Shown here piece by piece: positions 45,432 through 54,768 of a stretch of DNA of 64,000 nucleotides; the first letter of the stretch is position 1; the number at the start of each line of letters is the position of its first letter. The notes beneath the pieces were generated by a model that saw nothing but the letters and a program-made list of their open reading frames with translations, was not told the DNA's origin and ran no database searches. Source of the stretch: Halopseudomonas maritima (GTDB lineage: Bacteria > Pseudomonadota > Gammaproteobacteria > Pseudomonadales > Pseudomonadaceae); assembly GCF_021545785.1 (NCBI RefSeq), contig NZ_CP079801.1, positions 3,530,001 to 3,594,000 of the forward strand, read 5' to 3'. Both the position numbers and the translations under genes were made by a program.

Positions 45432-46337
45432 ATGAACGCCACGCTGTACGCGGCCACAGTGCTGATTTGGGGCACCACCTGGATTGCCATCGCAATGCAG
45501 TCCGGTCCGGTGCCTTCGGCGGTTTCGGTGTTCTACCGCTTTGCTCTGGCGAGCCTGTTATTGCTGGCGGTGCTGCTGGTCACTGGACGCCTGCGGCGCA
45601 TAGGGCCGCGCGATCACCTGTTCTGCCTGTTACAGGGCCTGTGCGTGTTCAGCTTCAACTTTTATTGCTTCTACAGCGCCAATGCCTACATCAACAGCGG
45701 CCTGGAAGCGGTGCTGTTTTCCATGGCGACGCTGTTCAATGCCATTAACGCAGTGCTGTTTTTCGGGCAGCGCCTTGAGGCGCGCCTGGTGCGGGCGAAC
45801 CTGCTTGGCTTGGTGGGTATCGTCTGCCTGTTCTGGCATGACCTTAGCGCCGCCCATCTCGGCCAGGATACGCTGATCGGTATTGGTCTGTGCCTGCTGG
45901 GGACTTATGGGTTCTCCCTCGGCAACATGATCAGCGTGCGACATCAGGCACGGCGCCTGGATGTCTTTTCTACCAACGCCTACGCCATGGGCTATGGCGC
46001 CGTGGCGATGTTGCTGCTGGTTTGGTGGCGGGGGGATAGCTTCGCCTTGTTGTGGACGCCGGCCTACTTGGGCGCGCTGCTGTATCTGGCAGTGATTGGA
46101 TCGGTGGTGGGCTTTGCTGTGTACTTTATGCTGATTGGCCGCATCGGCGCTGGGCCGGCAGCTTACGCGACTGTCCTGTTTCCGCTCATCGCGCTGGGTA
46201 TGTCTACGCTATTTGAGGGCTATCGGTGGAGCGGTATGGCGATAGTCGGCTTGGCGCTGATTATCTGCGGCAACCTGCTGCTGTTCCATCGCCCGCGACC
46301 GGTTGTCACGTCGCCGACGCAGGCCGAGCGCGTATAG
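45432..46337 (+). CDS. EamA/DMT family transporter
   Basis: 301 residues, ten hydrophobic segments, beginning MNATLYAATVLIWGTTWIAI. WGTTWIA and NSGLEAVLFSMATLFNAINAVLFF are typical of the EamA fold. GGGGAAGGGGA precedes the ATG. Substrate unknown. The pairing with the divergent AraC-type gene suggests substrate-induced expression. Confidence 0.88.
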   Translation: MNATLYAATVLIWGTTWIAIAMQSGPVPSAVSVFYRFALASLLLLAVLLVTGRLRRIGPRDHLFCLLQGLCVFSFNFYCFYSANAYINSGLEAVLFSMATLFNAINAVLFFGQRLEARLVRANLLGLVGIVCLFWHDLSAAHLGQDTLIGIGLCLLGTYGFSLGNMISVRHQARRLDVFSTNAYAMGYGAVAMLLLVWWRGDSFALLWTPAYLGALLYLAVIGSVVGFAVYFMLIGRIGAGPAAYATVLFPLIALGMSTLFEGYRWSGMAIVGLALIICGNLLLFHRPRPVVTSPTQAERV

Positions 46338-46357
46338 TTTGGGGACAAGGAGGGCGC

Positions 46358-46600
46358 ATGGACTATTTTATCATCGCCGTTGTTACTCTCAGTGGTCTTT
46401 ACTTTCATTGGTGGCTGTATCGCCGTATTCGCCGCTGGTCTGATCGCGACCTGGCCCTGTCGATGGCGGGCGACTCGCCGCAGAAGCGCCAGTTTATGCT
46501 TACCAGCCTGGAGCAGGCGCAGCAGCAGAAGGTTTCGCGTAAGGCACTGGAGGCCTGGTTGCAGGGTGCCGCCGAACGGTATGAGCGCGATCACGTGTAA
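46358..46600 (+). CDS. Small membrane-anchored hypothetical protein
   Basis: 80 residues from the ATG at 46358, with AAGGAGGG upstream. One hydrophobic segment (about 3-20, with WW at the end) is followed by a basic, helical cytoplasmic-looking tail. I recognise no family. It follows the EamA gene by 20 bases and is probably cotranscribed with it. Confidence 0.68.
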   Translation: MDYFIIAVVTLSGLYFHWWLYRRIRRWSDRDLALSMAGDSPQKRQFMLTSLEQAQQQKVSRKALEAWLQGAAERYERDHV

Positions 46601-46696
46601 CTGCCTCGGAACTCGCGCGCCTGCCGGGCACTCTGTTTAAGTGACGCACGCCTGATACCGGACGGTTGAAATCATTTTCGAGCGAGGAGAGTCACG

Positions 46697-46930
46697 ATGG
46701 AACTGCACAATAAAGACCTGGGAACCCTGTTCGAGCAACTGGGCCTGGATTCTGACCAGAAAAGCATGGACGCATTCTTTGCCAGCCACTCCCTGGCACA
46801 CGACACCAAATTGAGCGAGGCGCCGTTCTGGACGCCAGCTCAGGCGGCTTTTTTGCGAGAGGAGATCCGCGAGGACGCAGAGTGGGCACCGCTGGTAGAC
46901 GAGCTGAACGCCCGTCTGCACGAGCAGTAA
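46697..46930 (+). CDS. DUF2789 family protein
   Basis: 77 residues matching DUF2789: MELHNKDLGTLFEQLGLDS near the start, then FWTPAQAAFLREEIREDAEWA. Small helical soluble protein of unknown function, common in Pseudomonas. GAGGAG precedes the ATG. It sits with a CsbD-like gene 44 bases downstream. Confidence 0.82.
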   Translation: MELHNKDLGTLFEQLGLDSDQKSMDAFFASHSLAHDTKLSEAPFWTPAQAAFLREEIREDAEWAPLVDELNARLHEQ

Positions 46931-46974
46931 GACTGAGACATGCACACCTTTAATCCATTGAGTGAGGAATGATC

Positions 46975-47166
46975 ATGACCAGTACCACAGACAAACTGAA
47001 AGGCAAATACAACGAGACTGTCGGCAAGGCCAAGCGTGAAACTGGCCGCGCCCTTGACGATGAGGAGCTGCAGGGCGAGGGCGAACTGCAGAACCTCAAA
47101 GGCAAGGCAGAATCGACTAAAGGCAAGGTCAAGGAAAAGCTCAAGGATTTAGTCGATCGGAGCTGA
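46975..47166 (+). CDS. CsbD family stress protein
   Basis: 63 residues, highly charged (Lys/Glu), with the CsbD repeat pattern KLKGKYNETVGKAKRETG and LQNLKGKAESTKGKVKEKLKD. The ATG at 46975 has GAGG 7 bases upstream; the ATG at 46969 is too close to that site. CsbD proteins are general-stress induced and largely disordered or helical; the molecular role is unknown. Terminator follows at 47182. Confidence 0.9.
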   Translation: MTSTTDKLKGKYNETVGKAKRETGRALDDEELQGEGELQNLKGKAESTKGKVKEKLKDLVDRS

Positions 47167-47181
47167 ACGCTGACCTGAGAT

Positions 47182-47222
47182 AAACAACAACGCCCGGGCT
47201 TGCCGCGGGCGTTGTTGTTTGC
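47182..47222 (+). terminator. Rho-independent terminator after csbD-like gene
   Basis: A 15-bp perfect stem (47182-47196 with 47206-47220) and 9-base loop. Its right arm ends in GTTGTTGTTT. It lies 15 bases after the CsbD-like stop. Confidence 0.85.
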
Positions 47223-47391
47223 TGTATAGGCGGGACAGGTGAGGGCGTTTCTGGCATCATGCAGGTCATTCGCTTGCTAAGGAATTGCGCCGTCCTGTTC
47301 GTACAGCCGATACGGGCATGCTGGACCGCGCCGACCCTTGGCTGCAGCTGCTGCTCCTCGATCGGGCCTGTGCCCCACGGAAACCTGCCCT

Positions 47392-48582
47392 ATGCCACTT
47401 CATATACTGCTCATTCTGGGTGGTCTCAGTGCTTTTGGCCCGCTGGCCATTGATATGTATTTGCCGGCGTTTCCGGCCATTGCCAGCGCTCTGGATGCCA
47501 GCACCGAACAGGTGCAGCTCAGCCTGTCGGTCTACTTCGTCGGTCTGGCCAGTGGACAGTTGGTTTACGGGCCGCTGGCCGACCGTTTCGGGCGCCGTGC
47601 ACCGCTGTTATTTGGGATTGCACTGTTTTGCCTTGCCTCGCTTGGTTGCGCGTTGGCACCCACATTGGAGTGGTTGTTGGTAGCACGTTTTGCGCAGGCG
47701 CTGGGTGGCTGTGCAGGTATGGTGGTCAACCGTGCGGTGGTGCGCGATCTGTGCGAGCCAATTGATGCGGCCAAGGCGTTTTCCCAATTGATGCTGGTGA
47801 TGGGCGTGGCGCCCATCCTCGCACCGCTGGCGGGCACGGCGTTGCTTGGACTGGGCGGTTGGTCGAGCATTTTCCTGTTTCTCAGCCTGTTTGCTGTGCT
47901 GTTTGCGCTGGCGGTCTACTTCTTTCTGCCTGAAACCCTGCCAACACAGATGGCGCGCCCGCCGCTAAAAAGCGCGTTTGGACGCTACTTGCGTCTGCTG
48001 GGTGAGCCGTTGTTTATGTTCCATGCACTGACAGGCGGGGTGGCGATGGCGGGTATGTTCGCCTATATCGCGGGCTCACCCTATGTGTTTCTCGAGCTGT
48101 ATGACGTGCCGGTCGAGCAATACGCCTGGCTATTCGGGGGCATCGCTGCCTGCTTTATCCTGTCGGCGCAGCTCAACTCACGCTTTCTGAGGTACTGGAG
48201 TCAGCTTGCTGTCATTCGTGGCACGACGCTGGTCTACATGCTGGCGACCTCAACGTTGCTGCTGGCGGCCTGGCTGCAGGTAAGCAGTCTGTGGCTGTTT
48301 CTGCCGCCACTGGTACTGAGCGTGGCCGTGATTTCCCAGGTGTTGCCTAATGCCTCGGCTTGCGCTCTGGCTGGTCATGGTCATCAGGCAGGTATTGCTT
48401 CGGCGTTGATGGGCACCATGCAGTTTGCCATCGCCGGGGTTACCTCTGCTGCCGTTGGTGTACTGCACGACGACAGCGCCGTGCCCATGGCTGGCGTAAT
48501 GGCGGTCTGCGGTGTATTGACTGTGCTGATGGCGCTCATGGCACGTCGTGTGAGCGCCAGGCAAAGTATGGCTTCCACCTGA
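47392..48582 (+). CDS. Bcr/CflA family MFS drug transporter
   Basis: 396 residues with twelve predicted membrane segments. The family N terminus LSAFGPLAIDMYLPAFP and the MFS loop motif GPLADRFGRR (about 63-72) are present, as is motif C-like RFAQALGGCAGMVVNRAVVRD. Members export bicyclomycin, chloramphenicol, sulfonamides or dipeptides; the substrate here is unknown. The ATG at 47392 starts the conserved part; the frame is open upstream to 47338 without similarity. Confidence 0.9.
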   Translation: MPLHILLILGGLSAFGPLAIDMYLPAFPAIASALDASTEQVQLSLSVYFVGLASGQLVYGPLADRFGRRAPLLFGIALFCLASLGCALAPTLEWLLVARFAQALGGCAGMVVNRAVVRDLCEPIDAAKAFSQLMLVMGVAPILAPLAGTALLGLGGWSSIFLFLSLFAVLFALAVYFFLPETLPTQMARPPLKSAFGRYLRLLGEPLFMFHALTGGVAMAGMFAYIAGSPYVFLELYDVPVEQYAWLFGGIAACFILSAQLNSRFLRYWSQLAVIRGTTLVYMLATSTLLLAAWLQVSSLWLFLPPLVLSVAVISQVLPNASACALAGHGHQAGIASALMGTMQFAIAGVTSAAVGVLHDDSAVPMAGVMAVCGVLTVLMALMARRVSARQSMAST

Positions 48583-48930
48583 GCGTTTTGCTTCGATCAC
48601 TAGCGGCGGCCAACCGCCTCCGGTAGTGCCGCGCGGCGTCTCTGCGCGGGCCGCTTTCACTCTTAGCGGCGCTGTATACCGTTGTCGATTGCTTCTCTCA
48701 CCCCTTGCTTGAGCCGGCCGGCCGGCCGAGTCATGCCTTTGCGATGTGATCGCTGGGGCCCGACACAGGCGGCCCATGCCGCCGAAATATAATTAAACAC
48801 TTTTCTAATTAGCAATATTTATCATTTGTGTTTAGAGTGCGATCGCAAGGTGTCGCACCTGCGTGAGCGCGTGCCACATCTGAGCACTCTCCTGGGGAGG
48901 GGAGATTCTATTTCAATAACAGGAACTGCC
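48583..48930. other. Intergenic region before the FecA-like receptor gene
   Basis: 348 bases. The left part is GC-rich with short inverted GGCC/CCGG runs. The right part (48785-48835) is strongly AT-rich and probably holds the receptor promoter. No gene was found in it. Confidence 0.5.
48807..48828 (+). promoter_or_regulatory. Possible Fur-type operator
   Basis: The AT-rich stretch around AATTAGCAATATTTATCATT partly resembles the Fur consensus GATAATGATAATCATTATC. It lies about 100 bases before the receptor ATG. The match is imperfect and the call rests mainly on context. Confidence 0.22.
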
Positions 48931-50982
48931 ATGAAAACAATACCCTTCTTTGCCCGTCATCTGGTGGCGATTGCTGTAGCTGCTGCAGCCCTGCCAGCCA
49001 GCGCGCTCGCCGACTCTGACGCTGCGTTGACCCTGCCTGCGATTGATGTGGTCGGTTACGGTGCGGATGACCTGTCGCGCCAGACTGGTGCCGTCGTGGT
49101 TATCAAACGCGAGGAAATTGAGCGCCTGCAGCCGATCTCAACCGAAGACGTCTTGCGCCGAATTCCGGGTATTAATGTCAAGACTGAGGAAGAGTCAGCT
49201 GTCGTCAGCAATATTGGTATTCGCGGTCTGTCTGCCAGCGAAGCCAAGTCACTGGTGCTGGAAGACGGCGTCCCTGTTGCTCCCGGGTTGTTTATCGGCA
49301 ACGATCGCTATTACAACCCGCGTATTCAGCGTATGGAAGGTATCGAGGTGCTCAAGGGATCAGCGTCCCTGCGCTACGGCCCTTCGACTATTGGTGGGGT
49401 GATCAACTACAAGACCAAGACGCCTGAGGGCGTTGCAGTGTTCACCCGTATCGGCTCTTTCAACACCCGTGAGGCGACGCTGGAAGCCGGCGGCCGCAGC
49501 CCGTCCGGCGATGCCTATGCAGGCTTGGTTGCAACAAAGGCTCGTAGTGACGGTTTCCTGGACCGCGATTACGATATGACCGACCTGATGTTGAAGGCCG
49601 GCAGCGCCATTGGTGAAAACCAGACCTTTGGGGTGAAGTTCTCCTGGTACGAAAATGACGCGAATATTTCCTACCGCGGCATGTTCCTGCAGGACTATCG
49701 TGACGGTCGTACCTACAATCCGGCGCCGGACGATTACTTCCTGACTGACCGTCGCGCGTTCGATATTAACCACGAGTGGTTCATCTCTGACCGCGCGACT
49801 CTGCAGACCCTGGCCTACTGGAGCGAGTTGACGCGTGACTACTGGCGTTACTCGGTAGACACTGCGGCCTCCAATGCGGCTGGTCGCTGGGTTTACACCG
49901 ATTCGCTGACCGGTAACAACCGAAGCTTCGAGCGTATTGGGCTGGAAACGCGGCTGATGTTGGATCACGACCTGTTCGGTCTGGTCAACGAGGCTGAGTT
50001 TGGCCTGCGCTTTATGGAGGAAGAGTCGGATGACAAGCGTATCCGGGCCACGCGTGATCAGGATCGTACCGGCGTCAACGACCGCCACCGCGAGGACAGC
50101 GCAGAAAGCATGGCGGCCTACGTGCAAAACCGTTTCGTTATCAGCGAGCGCCTGGCGATCACGCCCGGTCTGCGTGTGGAGTCCTATGAGCAGAAGCGCA
50201 AGGTGCTCACCAATAACGGCGCATCTGAAACTACCTCCAACACCGAATGGCTGCCTGGTATCGGCTTTACCTATCAGTTGATGCCCGCTGCGCAGCTTTA
50301 CGGTGGTGCCTACCGCGCGTTTTCTCCTGCATCCAACGGCGTTGCGCTGGACGGACTGGTAGACCAGAAGCTCGACGGTGAGCGTTCGGACAACTATGAG
50401 TTTGGTCTGCGCGGCAACAACGGTGCCTACACCTATGACGTCACTGCGTTCTACATGAACTTTGATAATCAGGTGGTAACGGGCAATAGTGATCCGAACC
50501 TGTCACAGTCCAACGCAGGCAAGACATTGCACTACGGTCTGGAAGCAGCGCTGAGCGTAGAGCTCGGTGGCGGCTTCAGCATCGATAGCAACCTGACCTG
50601 GGTGTCTGAGTCCGAGTTTCGCTCTGGTGCCAACAAAGGTAACCGTCTGCCCTATGCGCCGGAGTACCTGGCCAACGTAGGGTTGAACTACACCGACGGC
50701 CGTTTTAGCAGTGCGCTGAATATGCACTATCAGAGCGAGCAGTTTGGTGATGCCAGCAATCGCAAGGACATTCCGACCGGCGCCGAGGGTGGTATCTGGG
50801 GAGGTCAGATTCGTTCCTATGCCCTGTATGATCTGCTGGCTCAATATCAGGTGAACGATCATCTGCGCCTGCAGGGTGCGGTGAAGAACCTGACCGACAA
50901 GCGCTACATTACCGGCTTGCGTCAGGGCATCTATGTTGGCCCCGAGCGCTCGTTTGAAGTGGCTATGAACTACCGCTTCTGA
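48931..50982 (+). CDS. TonB-dependent outer-membrane receptor, FecA-like
   Basis: 683 residues. The signal peptide (1-27, cleaved after ALA) is followed almost at once by a TonB box-like LTLPAIDVVG, a plug domain (about 45-160: EDVLRRIPGIN, VSNIGIRGL, IEVLKGSASLRYGP) and a 22-strand-type barrel ending NYRF. There is no N-terminal signalling domain and no sigma/anti-sigma pair beside it, so it is a plain transporter. The plug resembles FecA-type siderophore or citrate receptors. Ligand is unknown; iron regulation is likely but not shown. Confidence 0.88.
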   Translation: MKTIPFFARHLVAIAVAAAALPASALADSDAALTLPAIDVVGYGADDLSRQTGAVVVIKREEIERLQPISTEDVLRRIPGINVKTEEESAVVSNIGIRGLSASEAKSLVLEDGVPVAPGLFIGNDRYYNPRIQRMEGIEVLKGSASLRYGPSTIGGVINYKTKTPEGVAVFTRIGSFNTREATLEAGGRSPSGDAYAGLVATKARSDGFLDRDYDMTDLMLKAGSAIGENQTFGVKFSWYENDANISYRGMFLQDYRDGRTYNPAPDDYFLTDRRAFDINHEWFISDRATLQTLAYWSELTRDYWRYSVDTAASNAAGRWVYTDSLTGNNRSFERIGLETRLMLDHDLFGLVNEAEFGLRFMEEESDDKRIRATRDQDRTGVNDRHREDSAESMAAYVQNRFVISERLAITPGLRVESYEQKRKVLTNNGASETTSNTEWLPGIGFTYQLMPAAQLYGGAYRAFSPASNGVALDGLVDQKLDGERSDNYEFGLRGNNGAYTYDVTAFYMNFDNQVVTGNSDPNLSQSNAGKTLHYGLEAALSVELGGGFSIDSNLTWVSESEFRSGANKGNRLPYAPEYLANVGLNYTDGRFSSALNMHYQSEQFGDASNRKDIPTGAEGGIWGGQIRSYALYDLLAQYQVNDHLRLQGAVKNLTDKRYITGLRQGIYVGPERSFEVAMNYRF

Positions 50983-51033
50983 GTGCAGGCCGGGCAGCCT
51001 GATATGGGCTGCCCGGCTATGTGTGATCGATGT

Positions 51034-52491
51034 CTACGCCCAGGCCGGCTGCGTTCTGGGTGTGTTCACGCTGGCGTACGACCGCTGCGCGTGCCCTTCT
51101 TGCAGCAGGGCAGACAATCGGATGTCGGCCCCCAGAACGTATCGCAGCTGTCCGCGTTCATCCAGAACCGGCGCCGACAGAGTGAAGCAGAAGCCGTCGG
51201 TTGCCGCAGAGCGGTACACATCGCTGATAAACGGCGAAAGCGTATCGCGTACGTTTGAGAACCACGGACGATTTGACCAGTTCTTGCCTCGTGCACTACT
51301 GCGATTGCCGTCCTGCAGGTCGGCACTCAGGATGTTCTCGCTGACTTGCACGCCATCTGCGCCAACCAGATACATCAACTCAAACCGGCCGTCCTGCTCA
51401 ATCCAGCGCTGCATGGCCTGCTCCGCGCCGGCGCCGCCGCGCGCCAGCTCTGTACTGGCGGCCATTTCGGTTACCCGTTGGCGAATGAGCTGATGCACAC
51501 CCAATTGGAAGCCGCCGAGGCCCTCCAGCAGGCGATCACCTTCGCTGCGTACCGCTTCACTGTGGTCGCGCACCGAGGAGGCTTTCTGCATCATTGAGCT
51601 GGCTACCCCGGCCACGCTTTGTACGTCCTGGCTGACTGAGCGCACCGCCGCGCCAATCTGCTCTGCACCGCTGGCGATGCTGGCGATACGCTGATCAAGC
51701 TGGCCCATTGCCGCGGTGGCGTCGCTGAGGCTGCGATCCATGCTGATGATACGTTCGCGGCCGGTCGCAACGGCGTTCTGCATTTGGCTGCCGGCGGTAT
51801 TGAGGCTCTGCATGCCAGTGCGGAAGTTGTCGATGATCTCGCTTACCTTGTCGGTGGCGGCGGTGGTCTTGCCCGCCAGCGTACGCACCTCGTCAGCGAC
51901 CACGGCGAAGCCGCGCCCTTGTTCGCCGGCTCGCGCTGCCTCAATTGCCGCGTTCAGTGCCAGCAGGTTGGTTTGCTGAGAAATGGTGGCGATCATGCCA
52001 ATGACCTGGGTTATTTCCTCCAGCTGTTTGCCAATTTCGCCGATGCGGCTGGTCAGCTCGGATTCGCAGCCGTTGATGGTCTCGACCTGTGCCAGCACGT
52101 TGCGACTGTCTTGTTCACAGCGATTGAGCTGCGCGCTGACGTCGCCGGAGAGTTGCGCTACCGCAGTGGTGCCGGGTACCAGCTCGGCGTCCAGCGTGGT
52201 GCTGACCTGTTCGGTGGCGCTGGCAATTTCTTCGGAGGACTGGGCCAACTGTTCGCCGTGGGCCTGACTGTCAGCAGCGATGCGTGCTAGCTGCGGTGCG
52301 TGAGCGGCAATGCCGACAGCAGCGTGCAGGCTCTGGGTTATTCGCTGTTGCAGGGTTTGGGCAAACTGGTTCAGGTCGGCAAGGGCGCCCGGCTGCTCTG
52401 GTAAGTCGGCGGCGAGGTTCAGATCCTTGAACAGGGAGGCGGTGGCGCTGGCTTGCGCCCGCTGATGGCGTGCGAGTGTGAAGATTCCCAT
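51034..52491 (-). CDS. Soluble methyl-accepting chemotaxis protein with C-terminal PDC/Cache-like sensor
   Basis: 485 residues with no membrane segment. The signalling hairpin comes first (about 155-215: [42 protein letters not shown] is the MCP hallmark). The C-terminal part (about 345-465) looks like a PDC/Cache sensor: [47 protein letters not shown]. In most chemoreceptors this sensor is N-terminal and periplasmic. Here the order is reversed and the whole protein should be cytoplasmic. It converges on the receptor gene. Confidence 0.87.
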   Translation of the reverse strand: MGIFTLARHQRAQASATASLFKDLNLAADLPEQPGALADLNQFAQTLQQRITQSLHAAVGIAAHAPQLARIAADSQAHGEQLAQSSEEIASATEQVSTTLDAELVPGTTAVAQLSGDVSAQLNRCEQDSRNVLAQVETINGCESELTSRIGEIGKQLEEITQVIGMIATISQQTNLLALNAAIEAARAGEQGRGFAVVADEVRTLAGKTTAATDKVSEIIDNFRTGMQSLNTAGSQMQNAVATGRERIISMDRSLSDATAAMGQLDQRIASIASGAEQIGAAVRSVSQDVQSVAGVASSMMQKASSVRDHSEAVRSEGDRLLEGLGGFQLGVHQLIRQRVTEMAASTELARGGAGAEQAMQRWIEQDGRFELMYLVGADGVQVSENILSADLQDGNRSSARGKNWSNRPWFSNVRDTLSPFISDVYRSAATDGFCFTLSAPVLDERGQLRYVLGADIRLSALLQEGHAQRSYASVNTPRTQPAWA

Positions 52492-52630
52492 GGTAGCTCC
52501 TTGCCGACGGCGTGTTCATTGGGCAAGCAATTACCAGGCCACCAGGCAAGCGGGGTAATCAGTGGGAGTAGGGGACACAGGGAGCGTAATCGAGCGCCGC
52601 GTTGGTGCGTCGCGCGTCAAAAGAGGGCAG

Positions 52631-52667
52631 AAACAACAAGGCCGCGACAGGTGTCGCGGCCTTGTTG
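52631..52667 (-). terminator. Rho-independent terminator after fabB
   Basis: A perfect 15-bp stem (52634-52648 with 52653-52667) and 4-base loop, followed on the minus strand by TTTCT. It lies 15 bases after the fabB stop. Confidence 0.85.
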
Positions 52668-52682
52668 GCTCAGCCTGATGGT

Positions 52683-53897
52683 TCAGGCAGCCCAGCGCTT
52701 GAGGATCAGGGTGGCGTTGGTGCCACCAAAACCGAAGCTGTTGGACATGATGAGATCAACCGCCTGGTCCAGACGCTCGCGCAGGATCGGCAGATCGCCG
52801 GCGTTCTCGTCCAGCTCGTCGATGTTGGCCGAAGCCACCAGAAAGTTGTCGCGCAGCATCAGCAGGCAATAGATGGCTTCCTGTACACCGGCGGCGCCCA
52901 GCGAGTGGCCAGACAGGCTCTTGGTCGAGCTGATCTTTGGCGCTTTGTCGCCAAAGACTTCACGAATGGCCTTGAGCTCCGCCACGTCGCCCACCGGGGT
53001 GGACGTGCCGTGGGTGTTGAGGTACTCAACGGCACCGTCTACGGTGGCCAGCGCCTGCTGCATGCAGCGTATCGCGCCTTCGCCGCTGGGAGCGACCATG
53101 TCGTAGCCGTCGGAGGTAGCACCATAGCCCACCACTTCGGCGTAAATCTTCGCGCCACGGGCTAGGGCGTGCTCCAGCTCCTCAACGACCACCATGCCGC
53201 CGCCGCCGGCGATAACAAAGCCGTCGCGGTTGGCATCGTAGGCGCGAGAGGCCTTTTCTGGCGTCTCGTTGTACTGGGTGGAGAGCGCGCCCATGGCGTC
53301 GAACAGCATGGTCTGGGACCAGTGTTCCTCTTCACCGCCACCGGCAAACACGATGTCCTGCTTACCCAGCTGGATCAGCTCGGCCGCGTGACCGATGCAG
53401 TGCGCACTGGTCGCACAGGCTGAGGAGATCGAGTAGTTGACGCCCTTGATCTTGAACGGGGTGGCCAGACAGGCCGAGACGGTGCTGCCCATGGTGCGCG
53501 GTACGCGGTATGGCCCGATCTTCTTGACGCCCTTTTCGCGCAGGATGTCGATGGCTTCCATCTGGTTCAGGGTGGAGGCACCACCGCTACCGGCCACCAG
53601 GCCAGTACGCACATTGCTGACCAGCTCTTCGCCGAGGCCGGCGTCGGCAATGGCCTGCTGCATGGACAGGTAGGCGTAGGCAGCGGCATCGCCCATAAAG
53701 CGCTTGATCTTGCGATCAATGGCGGCGTCCAGGTCAATATCGACCGAACCGGATACCTGACTGCGCAGACCCATTTCGGCGTACGAGGGATTGAAACGGA
53801 TGCCGGGTTTGCCAGCTTTCAGGCTGGCGGCTACGGAGTCCAGATCCTGGCCCAGGCAGGAAACAATGCCCATGCCGGTAATCACGACGCGACGCAT
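52683..53897 (-). CDS. fabB: 3-oxoacyl-ACP synthase I FabB
   Basis: 404 residues, the standard length. The thiolase-fold active site has the nucleophile in [10 protein letters not shown] (about residue 161) and the two catalytic histidines in [11 protein letters not shown] and SGHSLGAAG. FabB condenses malonyl-ACP with acyl-ACP and elongates the unsaturated intermediate made by FabA. It lies 11 bases downstream of fabA, the classical fabAB operon for anaerobic-type unsaturated fatty acid synthesis. Confidence 0.96.
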   Translation of the reverse strand: MRRVVITGMGIVSCLGQDLDSVAASLKAGKPGIRFNPSYAEMGLRSQVSGSVDIDLDAAIDRKIKRFMGDAAAYAYLSMQQAIADAGLGEELVSNVRTGLVAGSGGASTLNQMEAIDILREKGVKKIGPYRVPRTMGSTVSACLATPFKIKGVNYSISSACATSAHCIGHAAELIQLGKQDIVFAGGGEEEHWSQTMLFDAMGALSTQYNETPEKASRAYDANRDGFVIAGGGGMVVVEELEHALARGAKIYAEVVGYGATSDGYDMVAPSGEGAIRCMQQALATVDGAVEYLNTHGTSTPVGDVAELKAIREVFGDKAPKISSTKSLSGHSLGAAGVQEAIYCLLMLRDNFLVASANIDELDENAGDLPILRERLDQAVDLIMSNSFGFGGTNATLILKRWAA

Positions 53898-53908
53898 AGT
53901 GATGATCC

Positions 53909-54424
53909 TCAGAAACTATCGGTAGAAGTGAACAGACCTACGCGCAGACCTTCGGCGCTGTAGATCTCGCGACCATCGACGGCCACGCTGCCATCGGCGA
54001 TGCCGAGGGTCAGGGCGCGGTTCATGGTGCGCTTGATATGAATGGTATAGGTCACCTTCTTGGCGGTCGGCAGCACCTGACCGAAGAACTTGACCTCGCC
54101 GGAGCCCAGTGCGCGGCCGCGACCCTGGAAGCCCAGCCAGCCGAGGTGGAAGCCAACCAGCTGCCACATGGCGTCCAGACCCAGGCAACCCGGCATGACG
54201 GGGTCGCCTTCGAAGTGGCATGCAAAGAACCACAGGTCGGGGGTGATATCCAGCTCGGCGACGATCTCGCCCTTGCCGTATTTACCGCCGGTCTCGCTGA
54301 TGTGGGTGATACGGTCGATCATCAGCATGTTGGGGGCTGGAAGTTGTGCGTTTCCGGGGCCAAACATTTCGCCACGGCTGCATTTCAGCAGCTCTTCCCG
54401 GGTGTACGCATTCTGTCGTGTCAT
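53909..54424 (-). CDS. fabA: 3-hydroxydecanoyl-ACP dehydratase/isomerase FabA
   Basis: 171 residues from the ATG at 54424, with AGGAG 5 bases upstream. Active-site His70 and Asp84 occur in [20 protein letters not shown]. FabA dehydrates 3-hydroxydecanoyl-ACP and isomerises the double bond, the branch point to unsaturated fatty acids. The longer open frame to 54514 has no family similarity. It is the first gene of the operon. Confidence 0.97.
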   Translation of the reverse strand: MTRQNAYTREELLKCSRGEMFGPGNAQLPAPNMLMIDRITHISETGGKYGKGEIVAELDITPDLWFFACHFEGDPVMPGCLGLDAMWQLVGFHLGWLGFQGRGRALGSGEVKFFGQVLPTAKKVTYTIHIKRTMNRALTLGIADGSVAVDGREIYSAEGLRVGLFTSTDSF

Positions 54425-54768
54425 AGAGGCTCCTGCTCGTCCCCGTCCTCGGGGCACTATTGATTCGGCTTGTTCTGTGTCAGCAAGCATCCGAAAGGGC
54501 GCGCGGCCAGTCATGATAAATCAGCTGGAGGGCGTTGACTGTGTCATCTGCATGACCTGAGTCAAGCTTGTGCACTCTGTACGCCTGCCTGCACTGCGCT
54601 TTCGGTTGGCTGCTGAGCGTTTTTTGTTCGCGTAAGCTCAGACTCAGTGCCTGCCGAGAAAGTCACAACATCCACGTTTTGCGTGTGATGAGGCGTTGAG
54701 GATACCCGCGAAGGCGAGTCAGGACAAAGTTTCTGTGTCCTGACTCGCCCGCGGGAGAGCAGGAAGGA
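54425..54768. other. Intergenic region upstream of fabA
   Basis: 344 bases between fabA and the acyl-CoA ligase stop. It must contain the fabAB promoter near 54440-54650; I could not pin an operator. The left half contains an open frame that is only the upstream extension of fabA. The far end holds a large inverted repeat (54705-54755). Confidence 0.5.
54705..54755 (-). terminator. Large hairpin after the acyl-CoA ligase gene
   Basis: A 14-bp perfect stem (54713-54726 with 54736-54749) is extended by a further 6 pairs (54705-54710 with 54750-54755) across a two-base bulge. It starts 14 bases beyond the ligase stop. It lacks a T tract, so it may act as a transcript stabiliser or factor-dependent stop, or be a dispersed repeat element. 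Confidence 0.5.

Noticed and set aside
47223..47391. Possible structured leader or riboswitch before the Bcr/CflA gene
   Set aside because: The 170-base leader is GC-rich with some short pairing, but I see no recognisable riboswitch core.
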